Origin: Glaciihabitans sp.
GTDB taxonomy: Bacteria; Actinomycetota; Actinomycetes; Actinomycetales; Microbacteriaceae
Direction: 5' to 3'
NCBI GenBank assembly: GCA_025463785.1
Contig: JAODBD010000005.1
Coordinates: 334,335 to 398,334 of the forward strand
Length of the DNA stretch: 64,000 nt
Shown piece after piece: positions 57,079-64,000 of the stretch. The position numbers and the translations under genes were made by a program. Each line of letters opens with the position of its first letter. Within the stretch, counting starts at the first letter, position 1. A model generated the notes under the pieces. It saw only the letters and a program-made list of their open reading frames with translations. It had not been told where the DNA came from and ran no database searches.

Positions 57079-58088
57079 GCCGCCGTGATCTGCCGCGCAC
57101 CCGCCTCGAACTCATCGAGATCGCCGGTCTCGCCGCCGCGACTCGCGCGACGGCCGATGACCCACTGGTAGAACAGGAAGCCGAGCAGCGCGACCGTGCC
57201 GATGCCGATTTTGATCCACCAGGGCCAGTCCTGTCGAGTGATGAATCCCTCGATGAATCCTGATACCGCGAGTGACAGAATCAGCCCGATCACGACCGTG
57301 ATGAACGCCCTGCCGTCTTCAGAGAGCGCGGCGATCCTGGTGCGGGGGCCGGGCGCGATCCACGACCAGAAGATCAGCATGCCAGCGGCTCCCGCGGTGA
57401 AAACGCTGTACAGCTCGAGCTGGCCATGCGGGGCGATGTAAAGGAAGAAGTGGTCGATGCGGCCGTACTGAGCCATAATCGCTTCGGATTCGCCGAGGGT
57501 GACCGCGTTGTTGATCAGGATGAAGACCGGGTAGACACCGCTGATGCCGAACGCAATGCACTGCGCAGCAAGCCAGGCATTGTTGGTCCAGACCTGGCCC
57601 GCAAATGCCGGGTCGGGATGCGCCGAGTAGTACCCGACAAACGACTGGTTTGCGTAGGTCTTCAGTTGGCCTGCCGTACCGAGGTGCAACAGTAGCTGCG
57701 GGTTGGCGTTGAGCCACAGGGCGGTCACGGCCGCTATGACCGTGGTCGCGAGCACGACTCCGACCGTAATCCAGCGGATGCGATAGAGCGCCGCTGGCAG
57801 CTGGTTCACAAAGAAAATCGTGATCTGTTCGAGCACGTTCGCGGGAGTGCCGGTGAACTTCAGTCGTGCCCGGCTGAGCGACAGCGACAACTCGTCGCCC
57901 TGGCTCGAGAGACCGACCGTGGTACGTATCGTGGAGAGATCGCTCGCGCCAGCCTGATAGCGATCGATCAGTTCGTCGGCCTCTTTGCCAGTGAATCGCC
58001 ATTTGCGCGCCAATTCCGCGAGCCGCATCCAGTCGCTGCGGCGGGCAGCAGTAAAGGCATCGATATCCATCTGCTTAAATGATGGCAT
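57075..58088 (-). CDS. Stage II sporulation protein M-like membrane protein
   Basis: A 337-residue protein of the SpoIIM family: soluble N-terminus (MDIDAFTAARRSDWMRLAELARKWRFTGKEADELIDRYQAGASDLS), then several helices with FINNAV-like NAVTLGESEAIMAQYGRIDHFFLYIAPHGQLEL. In non-sporulating actinobacteria the role is unknown. The start may be ATG 58088 or the second ATG at 58070 (331 residues). The first overlaps the start of the divergent RDD gene by 2 bases. In related genomes it lies beside the MoxR/DUF58 genes. Confidence 0.85.
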   Translation of the reverse strand: MPSFKQMDIDAFTAARRSDWMRLAELARKWRFTGKEADELIDRYQAGASDLSTIRTTVGLSSQGDELSLSLSRARLKFTGTPANVLEQITIFFVNQLPAALYRIRWITVGVVLATTVIAAVTALWLNANPQLLLHLGTAGQLKTYANQSFVGYYSAHPDPAFAGQVWTNNAWLAAQCIAFGISGVYPVFILINNAVTLGESEAIMAQYGRIDHFFLYIAPHGQLELYSVFTAGAAGMLIFWSWIAPGPRTRIAALSEDGRAFITVVIGLILSLAVSGFIEGFITRQDWPWWIKIGIGTVALLGFLFYQWVIGRRASRGGETGDLDEFEAGARQITAA

Positions 58089-58986
58089 GGCCGTAGCCTC
58101 AGCACCGATTCCGCGAGTGCCGGAAGACTTCGCATACGACGACGCCGACGAGTCGATCATGACGGGCGAGGCCGTCGCACTCGATCTGCGCCCAACCAGC
58201 TTCGTGCTTGCGGCCGCGGGCGCGGCAATCGACTGGGTACTGTATTTCGTCGGCGGCACCCTGTTCATCCTCTTCTGCATCCAGGTACCGCTCGCTCTGA
58301 GCCCGCTCGGCCAGGACTCGGCAACCGTCGCGGCCATCAGCCTCGTGAGCGAGGTTTTGGTCATCGTCATCATCCCGGCCGTCGTCGAGTTGCTCAGCCG
58401 GGGCAAGTCACTCGGTCGGCTCGCGGTTGGCGCTCGTATCGTTCGGGATGACGGGGGTGCGATTGGATTTCGGCACGCCTTCATCCGTTCGCTGGTTGCA
58501 GTGCTCGAGATCTTCATGCTGTTCGGAGGGCTCGCCGCGCTCGTGGGTCTCCTGAACGGAAAGTCGAAGCGCCTCGGCGACTACCTGGCGGGCACCTATT
58601 CGCAGTACGAACGGGTCGGCAAGTACCAGCCGTTCGTCTTCGGCGTTCCGACCGAGCTCGTCGCCTGGGCGGCGACCGCCGACGTCGCCCGGCTGCCCGA
58701 TCGCGTTGCGCGACGCATCACACAGTTCCTGCGGCAGTCGGCCAAGCTCACGCCGTACACGCGCGACCAGCTCGGCCGTCAGTTGGCGGCGGAGGCATCG
58801 GCCTGGGTGGCGCCGATTCCGCCCGTAAATGCCGAACTCTTTCTTGCCGGTGTCGTGGCACTCCGCCGCGACCGCGAGTTCGCTGGCCTCATGCTGGAGG
58901 ACGAGCGGCTATCCCACCTTGACGCAGCGCTCACCGGGGTGCCCCACGATTTCGCCCGCGACGAAAGCGGCGCGCGACCGAAATAG
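58087..58986 (+). CDS. RDD family membrane protein
   Basis: A 299-residue protein. The RDD domain covers about residues 30-185 (RPTSFVLAAAGAAIDWVLYFVGG, GKSLGRLAVGARIVRDDGGAIGFRHAFIRSLV, KSKRLGDYLAGTYSQYERVG), with three helices. The remaining 110 residues are soluble and helical. Divergent from the SpoIIM-like gene with overlapping start codons, so both promoters must lie inside coding sequence or the transcripts are leaderless. Function unknown. Confidence 0.85.
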   Translation: MAVASAPIPRVPEDFAYDDADESIMTGEAVALDLRPTSFVLAAAGAAIDWVLYFVGGTLFILFCIQVPLALSPLGQDSATVAAISLVSEVLVIVIIPAVVELLSRGKSLGRLAVGARIVRDDGGAIGFRHAFIRSLVAVLEIFMLFGGLAALVGLLNGKSKRLGDYLAGTYSQYERVGKYQPFVFGVPTELVAWAATADVARLPDRVARRITQFLRQSAKLTPYTRDQLGRQLAAEASAWVAPIPPVNAELFLAGVVALRRDREFAGLMLEDERLSHLDAALTGVPHDFARDESGARPK

Positions 58987-59014
58987 CTGCCGACCGAAAT
59001 AGCGCCCGCCGAAT

Positions 59015-60469
59015 TCAGTACCGGTACGCGTCTCCCTTGTACGGACCATCGATCGGCACGCCGATGTACGCGGCCTGCGCGGGCGTCAGCTCGGTGAGAA
59101 CAACCCCGAGGGCATCGAGGTGGAGGCGAGCGACCTTCTCGTCGAGGTGCTTCGGCAGCACATAGACGCCAATCGGATACTGGTCGCGATTCACGTAGAG
59201 CTCGATCTGCGCGAGCACCTGGTTCGAGAACGAATTGCTCATGACGAACGACGGATGGCCGGTGGCGTTCCCGAGGTTCATCAGACGCCCCTCGGAGAGC
59301 ACCAGCACGCTGCGACCGGTCGGCAGTCGCCACTCGTGCACCTGTGGCTTGATCTCGACCTTCACGGCTCCCGGAAGGTTCTCGAGCGACGCCATATCGA
59401 TCTCGTTGTCGAAGTGACCGACGTTGGCGACGATGGCGAGGTGCTTGAGCCCGAGGAGATGATCGAGGGTCACGACATTCTCGTTGCCCGTGCCCGTCAC
59501 CACGATGTCGACCTCGCCGATGACGCTCTGGAGCGTGGTGACCTGGAAGCCGTCCATCGCTGCCTGCAGCGCGCAGATCGGGTCGACCTCGCTGACGATC
59601 ACGCGGGCGCCCTGTCCGCGCAGGGCCTCAGCGGCACCCTTGCCGACATCCCCGTATCCGCAGACGAACACGACTTTGCCGCCGATCAGAACATCCGTTG
59701 CGCGGTTCAGCCCGTCCGGGAGCGAATGACGGATGCCGTACTTGTTATCGAACTTGGACTTCGTCACGGAGTCGTTGACGTTGATCGCCGGAAACAGGAG
59801 GTCACCCGCCTTCGCGAGCTCGTACAGGCGATGAACGCCCGTCGTGGTCTCCTCGGTTACCCCGAGAAGCCCGTCTGCGAGCCGAGTCCAGCGGACCGGA
59901 TTGGATGCCAGCGAGCGGCGCAGGACATCCAGGATGACCGCGTACTCGTGGCTGGCATCCGGAGCAGTGTCGGGCACTCCCCCGGCCTGCTCGAACTCGC
60001 GCCCGCGGTGAACGAGGAGGGTTGCATCCCCGCCGTCGTCGAGGATGAGGTTCGGGCCATCAGCGGCTTCGGCACGCCAGTCGAAGATTTGCTCTGCGCA
60101 CCACCAGTACTCTTCGAGGCTCTCACCCTTCCAGGCAAACACGGGAACACCGGCAGGCGCATCCGGGGTACCGGTGGGTCCGACAGCGATGGCTGCGGCG
60201 GCCTCATCCTGCGTGGAGAAAATGTTGCAACTCGCCCACCGCACCTGAGCACCGAGAGCCACGAGGGTCTCGATCAGTACGGCCGTCTGCACGGTCATGT
60301 GCAGCGACCCGGCGATGCGCGCCCCCGCCAGCGGCTTCGACTCACCAAACTCGGCACGGAGGGCCATGAGCCCCGGCATTTCGTTCTCTGCGAGTCGAAT
60401 CTGGTGTCTGCCGGCCTCGGCAAGCTGGAGATTGGCGACACGGAAGTCCACGGAGGTTGCGGTAGGCAT
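59015..60469 (-). CDS. ahcY: Adenosylhomocysteinase
   Basis: Splits S-adenosylhomocysteine into adenosine and homocysteine, keeping methylation reactions free of product inhibition. The 484-residue protein has [49 protein letters not shown], the NAD motif [31 protein letters not shown] and the C-terminal [31 protein letters not shown]...DAYRY. It lies 36 bases after the surface protein gene on the same strand, so its promoter is probably within that gene's end. Confidence 0.97.
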   Translation of the reverse strand: MPTATSVDFRVANLQLAEAGRHQIRLAENEMPGLMALRAEFGESKPLAGARIAGSLHMTVQTAVLIETLVALGAQVRWASCNIFSTQDEAAAAIAVGPTGTPDAPAGVPVFAWKGESLEEYWWCAEQIFDWRAEAADGPNLILDDGGDATLLVHRGREFEQAGGVPDTAPDASHEYAVILDVLRRSLASNPVRWTRLADGLLGVTEETTTGVHRLYELAKAGDLLFPAINVNDSVTKSKFDNKYGIRHSLPDGLNRATDVLIGGKVVFVCGYGDVGKGAAEALRGQGARVIVSEVDPICALQAAMDGFQVTTLQSVIGEVDIVVTGTGNENVVTLDHLLGLKHLAIVANVGHFDNEIDMASLENLPGAVKVEIKPQVHEWRLPTGRSVLVLSEGRLMNLGNATGHPSFVMSNSFSNQVLAQIELYVNRDQYPIGVYVLPKHLDEKVARLHLDALGVVLTELTPAQAAYIGVPIDGPYKGDAYRY

Positions 60470-60505
60470 GCCTCCATTGTCGCAGTTTCACGTGCCGTCG
60501 CTGGC

Positions 60506-63500
60506 TCAGACTCCTCGACGACGACGGACGAACAGGGTGGTGCCCCCTGCCAGCAGCAGAGCCAGGAGGACGATTCCTGCGGGGAGCACGAAGGCAGTGA
60601 GCGAGAACGCGCCCGGCTTGCCGCCGCCGCTCGTCGTGCTCTTCGATCCGGACCCGGATGTGCCTGTGCCGCCGGCCGAATCGGTCGGTGTCGGGGTCGG
60701 CGTCGCAGTTGGCGTCGGCGCGGGCGTGATCGTCAGTGCCGCGGACGCGCCGATCGCGAACGAGTAGTTGCTCGCGTGAAGCGATCCGGGAGCGCAGCTG
60801 ATTGCATAGGAGCCGGCGGTCTCGCCGCCGGGCCTGGTGCAGTCGGCGGTGCCGCTCACGGCGCTTGCGACGTCGTTGCCAATGAAGCCGGTGAGCGTCC
60901 AGCCGAACGTCGGGTCAGCGTCACCCTCCGACTTGCTGGCGGCGACGGCATCCACCTTCAGGACCGCTGGCAGAGCCGTGATCGAGGCGGTGGCGGTCGC
61001 CGCGCGGTAGTCGGCATCTGCTGCCCGCGTCACCGTGACTGTGCAGAAGCCAGCACCGGCCGTGAGCTGCACCGAGTCACCGGCGGCGATGGAAACACAG
61101 CTACCACTGGCGGAGTACGACAGACCGCCGGTGCCGCTGCCACCGCCTGCCGTTACGGCGATCGAGGTTCCGTAGACGCCGCTCGTGGGCGCGGTGACGG
61201 TGAGTGCGCTCTCCTCAGCCCGCTGGGCAGAAATGGTGCGGGTCACATCCGTTGCTGGTTCGAAGTTTGCGTCGCCACCCTGCGATGCCGTCAACGAACA
61301 GTTATTTGTGCCGCTCGTCATGGTGATCGTCCACCCGGTCACCGTGGCATCCGCTGAGCATCCGCCGGTCGCAACGAGCGTGATCGGGAGCGGGGATGTC
61401 GTGGTCGGATCGACCGTGAAGCTCGTCCCGAAGGTGGCTGCGGCGGCCGGGGCAGCAAAGGTCAGTGTCTGGACTGCCTTCAGCACGGTCACGATTCCCG
61501 CCACGTAGCTGATGCGGTAGTTGGCATCCGACGCGCCCTGGCAGGTCGAGGCGTAGACGCCGGGGCTCGATGCCGACGTGACCACCGTGGCGCAGGTCGG
61601 CGCGCCGCTCGGAGCGGAATCGCCCCCCGCGAGGCCGGCGTAGATCGGTGCAATCACCGGCGTGGCTTCGCCAAAGTGGATGGACACATCCGAAGCCGTG
61701 ATCGTAAGGTCGGCCTGGCCGATAACCAGTTGGCCGATGATTCCGGTCGCGAACGAGTAGTCGGTCGCGCTCAGCGTCGCCGGAACGCAGGTGATCGCAT
61801 AGCTGCCGACGCCCTCGCCTGCGGCCCGCGAGCACGTGGCCGAGCCCCCGACGACCGAATCATCTTCGCCGTTGATGAAGCCGTCGAGCACGTAGCCAAG
61901 CTGAGGATCGTCACCCCCGTAGGTCTTGTTCCCATCGGTCGCGTCGACGGTAAGCGTTCGCTTGACTGCGGCGATCGAAACGGAGGTCGAGGCCGCAAGG
62001 TAGTTGCTGTCGGCCGCGTGCGTAAGGTCAACCTCGCACGATCCAACTCCGGCTGTCATGAGAACCTGTGCCTCGGTAGCCGTCGTCGAACTAAGGGAAC
62101 AGGACGAGGAGGCACCGAGCGCGAAGGCCCACGTTCCGCTCCCCGAACCCCCGCTGGCGTCGACCGCAGCGGAATCCCCGTAGGTCGCGGATGCCGGAGC
62201 GGTGGTGGACAAAGCATCCTGGGTCGCCTTCGAGGCACCGACAGTGTGCTCGACAGAGTCGGCGGCAGTGAAGTTGCCGTCACCCGCCTGCGCCGCGTTC
62301 AGTGTGCAGTCGACCGTGCCGCTGGTCATCGTGACGTTCCAGTTGGCACCATCGGCGGTCACCGAACATCCACCCGAGGCCGTCACGTCGACGGCAAGAC
62401 CAGAGGATGCCGTTGGCGAGAGAGCAAACACGTCACCGAACACGGCGGGAGACGCCGGCTGGGCGAACGTGACGGTCTGATCGGCCTTAGTGATGGTCAC
62501 GGTTCCCGCGGTGTATGTGATCGAATAGTTCGAATCTGCGGCGTCATGACAGGTCGACGGGTACTCGCCAACATCGGACGCCGGGGTGGCCGTCGTGCCG
62601 CAGGTCGGCGGCGTCGACGGAGCGCCGTCGCCGTTCTTCAGGCCCAGGTAGTTCGGCGTGATGGTCGGCACCGCGTTGCCATAGACCGCCGACGCGTCCG
62701 ATGCAGTCACACCGAGTGGCGCGGGGGTGATAGCGAAGGATGCCGAGCCGCCAGTCGCAAACGAATAGTTTGGCGCCGCGAGGGTGCCGGGTGCGCAGGT
62801 CACTTGATCGGTCGCGACGTTTTCTCCACCAGTGCGCGAGCAGGAAGGGGCGCCCGTGATGCCCGAGTTCGATGCGGTGTCGGTCGAGGCGAAGCCGGCC
62901 AGCGTCCAGCCGAAGGTCGGATCGGGATCGCCGTACGTCTTCGACGTCGCGATGGCATTCACCCCCAGCGGGCGAAGTTGAGCTGCGACGGCGTGACCGA
63001 TCGAGCCGACGCCGTAGTTCGCGTCACTCGCCTTTGTTGCCGTCACGGTGCAGCTTCCCGTTCCGTGGACGATCTCAATGGACACGGACGAACTGGTCGA
63101 GCTGTCGATCTGGCAGGCCGCCCCGGACTCGCTGAATACGAGCGCTCCGGTGCCTGAACCCCCGGCCGCGGTGAGGGTGTACGTATCGCCGTAGGTGCCC
63201 GACGAGACGCCAGTCAGCGTGAGCACGCTCTGCGTCGCCTTCGCCGCTGACACGGTGCGGACGACATCCGCTGCAGCGTTGTAGCTGGTGTTGCCAGCCT
63301 GCGTTGCCGTCAGCGTGCAGTCGGTCGTTCCACTCGTCATGGTCACAGACCAGCCAGAACCGCTTGCGACATCCGTACAGCCGCCCGAGGCCTGGACTGT
63401 CACACCGAGCCCTGAGGTCGCCGTTGGCGTCACGGTGAAGGCCGTCCCGTAGGTGGCCGGGGTGGCCGGTTGACTGAAACCAATCGACTGGGATGCTGCA

Positions 63501-64000
63501 ACGACCGTGATCGACAGGGACGACGAGGTGAAGGCCGCACTCGCCGCGGTGACACCAAGCGTGCCGACCCCCGTTCCGGTAACGGTGATCGTGGCAATGC
63601 CCGCAACCGCGGTGACGCTGCCAAGCCCGCTGACCGTGGCCGTGCCGCTGGCTTTCGCGAAGGTAATCGAGGGCGTCGAATCAGGGCCGGTGTCGACGAC
63701 GGTACCGGCGCTGTCTTCGATCGTCGCTGTTAATACTCGGGTCGTTCCGTACGGAAGCGATGTCGAGACCGATTCACTGATGACGACCTGGCTCGCCGTG
63801 TGGCTGATCGCCACGCTGCCGTTGCCGGTGTTGCCCGCTCCCAGGAAGCTGGACGAGAGCACCGTCGCGCTGGCCCAGGATGATCCGCCTGCGCCGCCGC
63901 CGCCGGGAATGTTCATACCCTCACCCTCGGCACCACCACCCCCACCGAAGTACCCATCACCACCAGACCCACCAGGCGATATCCCGCTGGCACCATTGCC
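60506..64000 (-). CDS. Large repeat-containing surface protein (MBG/Ig-like domains), 5' end outside window
   Basis: The open frame covers 1164 codons to the window edge and has no start inside it; the ATG in the track (63916) is internal. It begins in a glycine-rich region (PGGSGGDGYFGGGGGAEGEG), followed by an Ig-like domain, then three copies of a 336-residue super-repeat, a Thr/Pro linker (TPAPTPTATPTPTPTD), a Gly/Ser stretch, and a C-terminal helix with basic tail (FVLPAGIVLLALLLAGGTTLFVRRRRGV) that anchors it. MBG-type units (YGDPDPTFGW, ASDASAVYGNAVPTI) are typical of secreted adhesin-like proteins. No sortase motif of the LPxTG type is clear. Confidence 0.85.
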   Translation of the reverse strand, partial: GNGASGISPGGSGGDGYFGGGGGAEGEGMNIPGGGGAGGSSWASATVLSSSFLGAGNTGNGSVAISHTASQVVISESVSTSLPYGTTRVLTATIEDSAGTVVDTGPDSTPSITFAKASGTATVSGLGSVTAVAGIATITVTGTGVGTLGVTAASAAFTSSSLSITVVAASQSIGFSQPATPATYGTAFTVTPTATSGLGVTVQASGGCTDVASGSGWSVTMTSGTTDCTLTATQAGNTSYNAAADVVRTVSAAKATQSVLTLTGVSSGTYGDTYTLTAAGGSGTGALVFSESGAACQIDSSTSSSVSIEIVHGTGSCTVTATKASDANYGVGSIGHAVAAQLRPLGVNAIATSKTYGDPDPTFGWTLAGFASTDTASNSGITGAPSCSRTGGENVATDQVTCAPGTLAAPNYSFATGGSASFAITPAPLGVTASDASAVYGNAVPTITPNYLGLKNGDGAPSTPPTCGTTATPASDVGEYPSTCHDAADSNYSITYTAGTVTITKADQTVTFAQPASPAVFGDVFALSPTASSGLAVDVTASGGCSVTADGANWNVTMTSGTVDCTLNAAQAGDGNFTAADSVEHTVGASKATQDALSTTAPASATYGDSAAVDASGGSGSGTWAFALGASSSCSLSSTTATEAQVLMTAGVGSCEVDLTHAADSNYLAASTSVSIAAVKRTLTVDATDGNKTYGGDDPQLGYVLDGFINGEDDSVVGGSATCSRAAGEGVGSYAITCVPATLSATDYSFATGIIGQLVIGQADLTITASDVSIHFGEATPVIAPIYAGLAGGDSAPSGAPTCATVVTSASSPGVYASTCQGASDANYRISYVAGIVTVLKAVQTLTFAAPAAAATFGTSFTVDPTTTSPLPITLVATGGCSADATVTGWTITMTSGTNNCSLTASQGGDANFEPATDVTRTISAQRAEESALTVTAPTSGVYGTSIAVTAGGGSGTGGLSYSASGSCVSIAAGDSVQLTAGAGFCTVTVTRAADADYRAATATASITALPAVLKVDAVAASKSEGDADPTFGWTLTGFIGNDVASAVSGTADCTRPGGETAGSYAISCAPGSLHASNYSFAIGASAALTITPAPTPTATPTPTPTDSAGGTGTSGSGSKSTTSGGGKPGAFSLTAFVLPAGIVLLALLLAGGTTLFVRRRRGV
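60722..63499 (-). repeat. Three super-repeats in the surface protein gene
   Basis: Unit 1 runs 62486-63499, unit 2 61478-62485 and unit 3 60722-61477. Each encodes in order an Ig-like unit (TITMTSGT..C.LTA.Q.G), a GGSGTG unit, an MBG unit starting with YGDPDP-like sequence and a second MBG unit (ASD..YG.A.P.I.P.Y.GL). The third copy lacks the last unit. Nucleotide identity has decayed, while the cysteine pattern is kept. Confidence 0.75.

Noticed and set aside
60580-60620. Sortase signal at the C-terminus of the surface protein (LPAG)
   Set aside because: The motif lacks the Thr and following Gly of LPxTG and lies inside the hydrophobic helix, so a plain membrane anchor is more likely.
59120-61357. 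745-residue plus-strand ORF
   Set aside because: Antisense to ahcY and to the surface protein gene, with no domain pattern; a shadow frame.
61676-63157. 493-residue Arg/Gly-rich plus-strand ORF
   Set aside because: Antisense to the super-repeat surface protein; its apparent repeats mirror those of the real gene.
60722-63499. CRISPR-like or satellite repeat array
   Set aside because: The repeats are long, decayed and in one reading frame; they encode protein domains.

Overview
The window is chromosomal DNA of a high-GC Gram-positive bacterium, most likely an actinobacterium of the family Microbacteriaceae. The evidence is GC-rich third codon positions, frequent GTG starts, the mtrA-mtrB-lpqB-comF-hpf-secA order, a WhiB1-type regulator, otsAB trehalose synthesis, a PdtaS-type histidine kinase, a deazaflavin (F420-type) oxidoreductase and a small DUF7882-like protein. 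No phage, insertion sequence, CRISPR array or rRNA operon is visible. One tRNA (Lys, CTT) is present. No stretch longer than about 300 bases lacks a gene.

Layout. 1-10.1 kb: end of an ABC-F gene, serA, an F420-type oxidoreductase with two small membrane proteins, a dienelactone-hydrolase-like gene, and the branched-chain amino acid run ilvD-ilvB-ilvN-ilvC. 10.1-12.4 kb: otsA-otsB. 12.5-17.8 kb: a TetR regulator with twin palindromic operators, an MMPL transporter fused to a degenerate ABC ATPase domain, and a YhgE/Pip membrane protein. 17.9-20.3 kb: an ArsB/SLC13-like permease and small proteins. 20.3-27.1 kb: a FadR-type regulator, SDR, aldehyde dehydrogenase, gamma-glutamyl hydrolase and glutamine-synthetase-like enzyme in one tightly packed operon, divergent from an ethanolamine permease. 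Together they read as a complete gamma-glutamylation route from ethanolamine to glycine. 27.1-34.6 kb: accessory-looking small genes, including a secreted protein followed by an ABC transporter (bacteriocin-like layout), a DUF7882-like protein, an EEP hydrolase, a gene remnant, tRNA-Lys, bcp and whiB1.

34.7-48.5 kb: pdtaS, a CpaE-like ATPase with a SAF protein, a small HTH protein, a hypothetical protein, an Rv3235-like protein, then secA, hpf, comF, lpqB, mtrB and mtrA. 48.5-59 kb: a conserved envelope cluster (membrane protein, DUF4129, DUF4350, MoxR, DUF58, then SpoIIM/RDD) interrupted by an aquaporin, an MFS exporter and an ArsR-like regulator. 59-64 kb: ahcY and the 3' part of a very large surface protein built from three copies of a roughly 336-residue super-repeat. 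The protein continues past the right edge.

The most notable points are the ethanolamine operon, the MMPL/pseudo-ABC fusion, the secreted protein with its ABC transporter, the super-repeat surface protein, and a set of long-loop inverted repeats at gene 3' ends (near 4.6, 10.0, 39.9 and 55.0 kb). All functions are read from sequence motifs and context. No database search was run.
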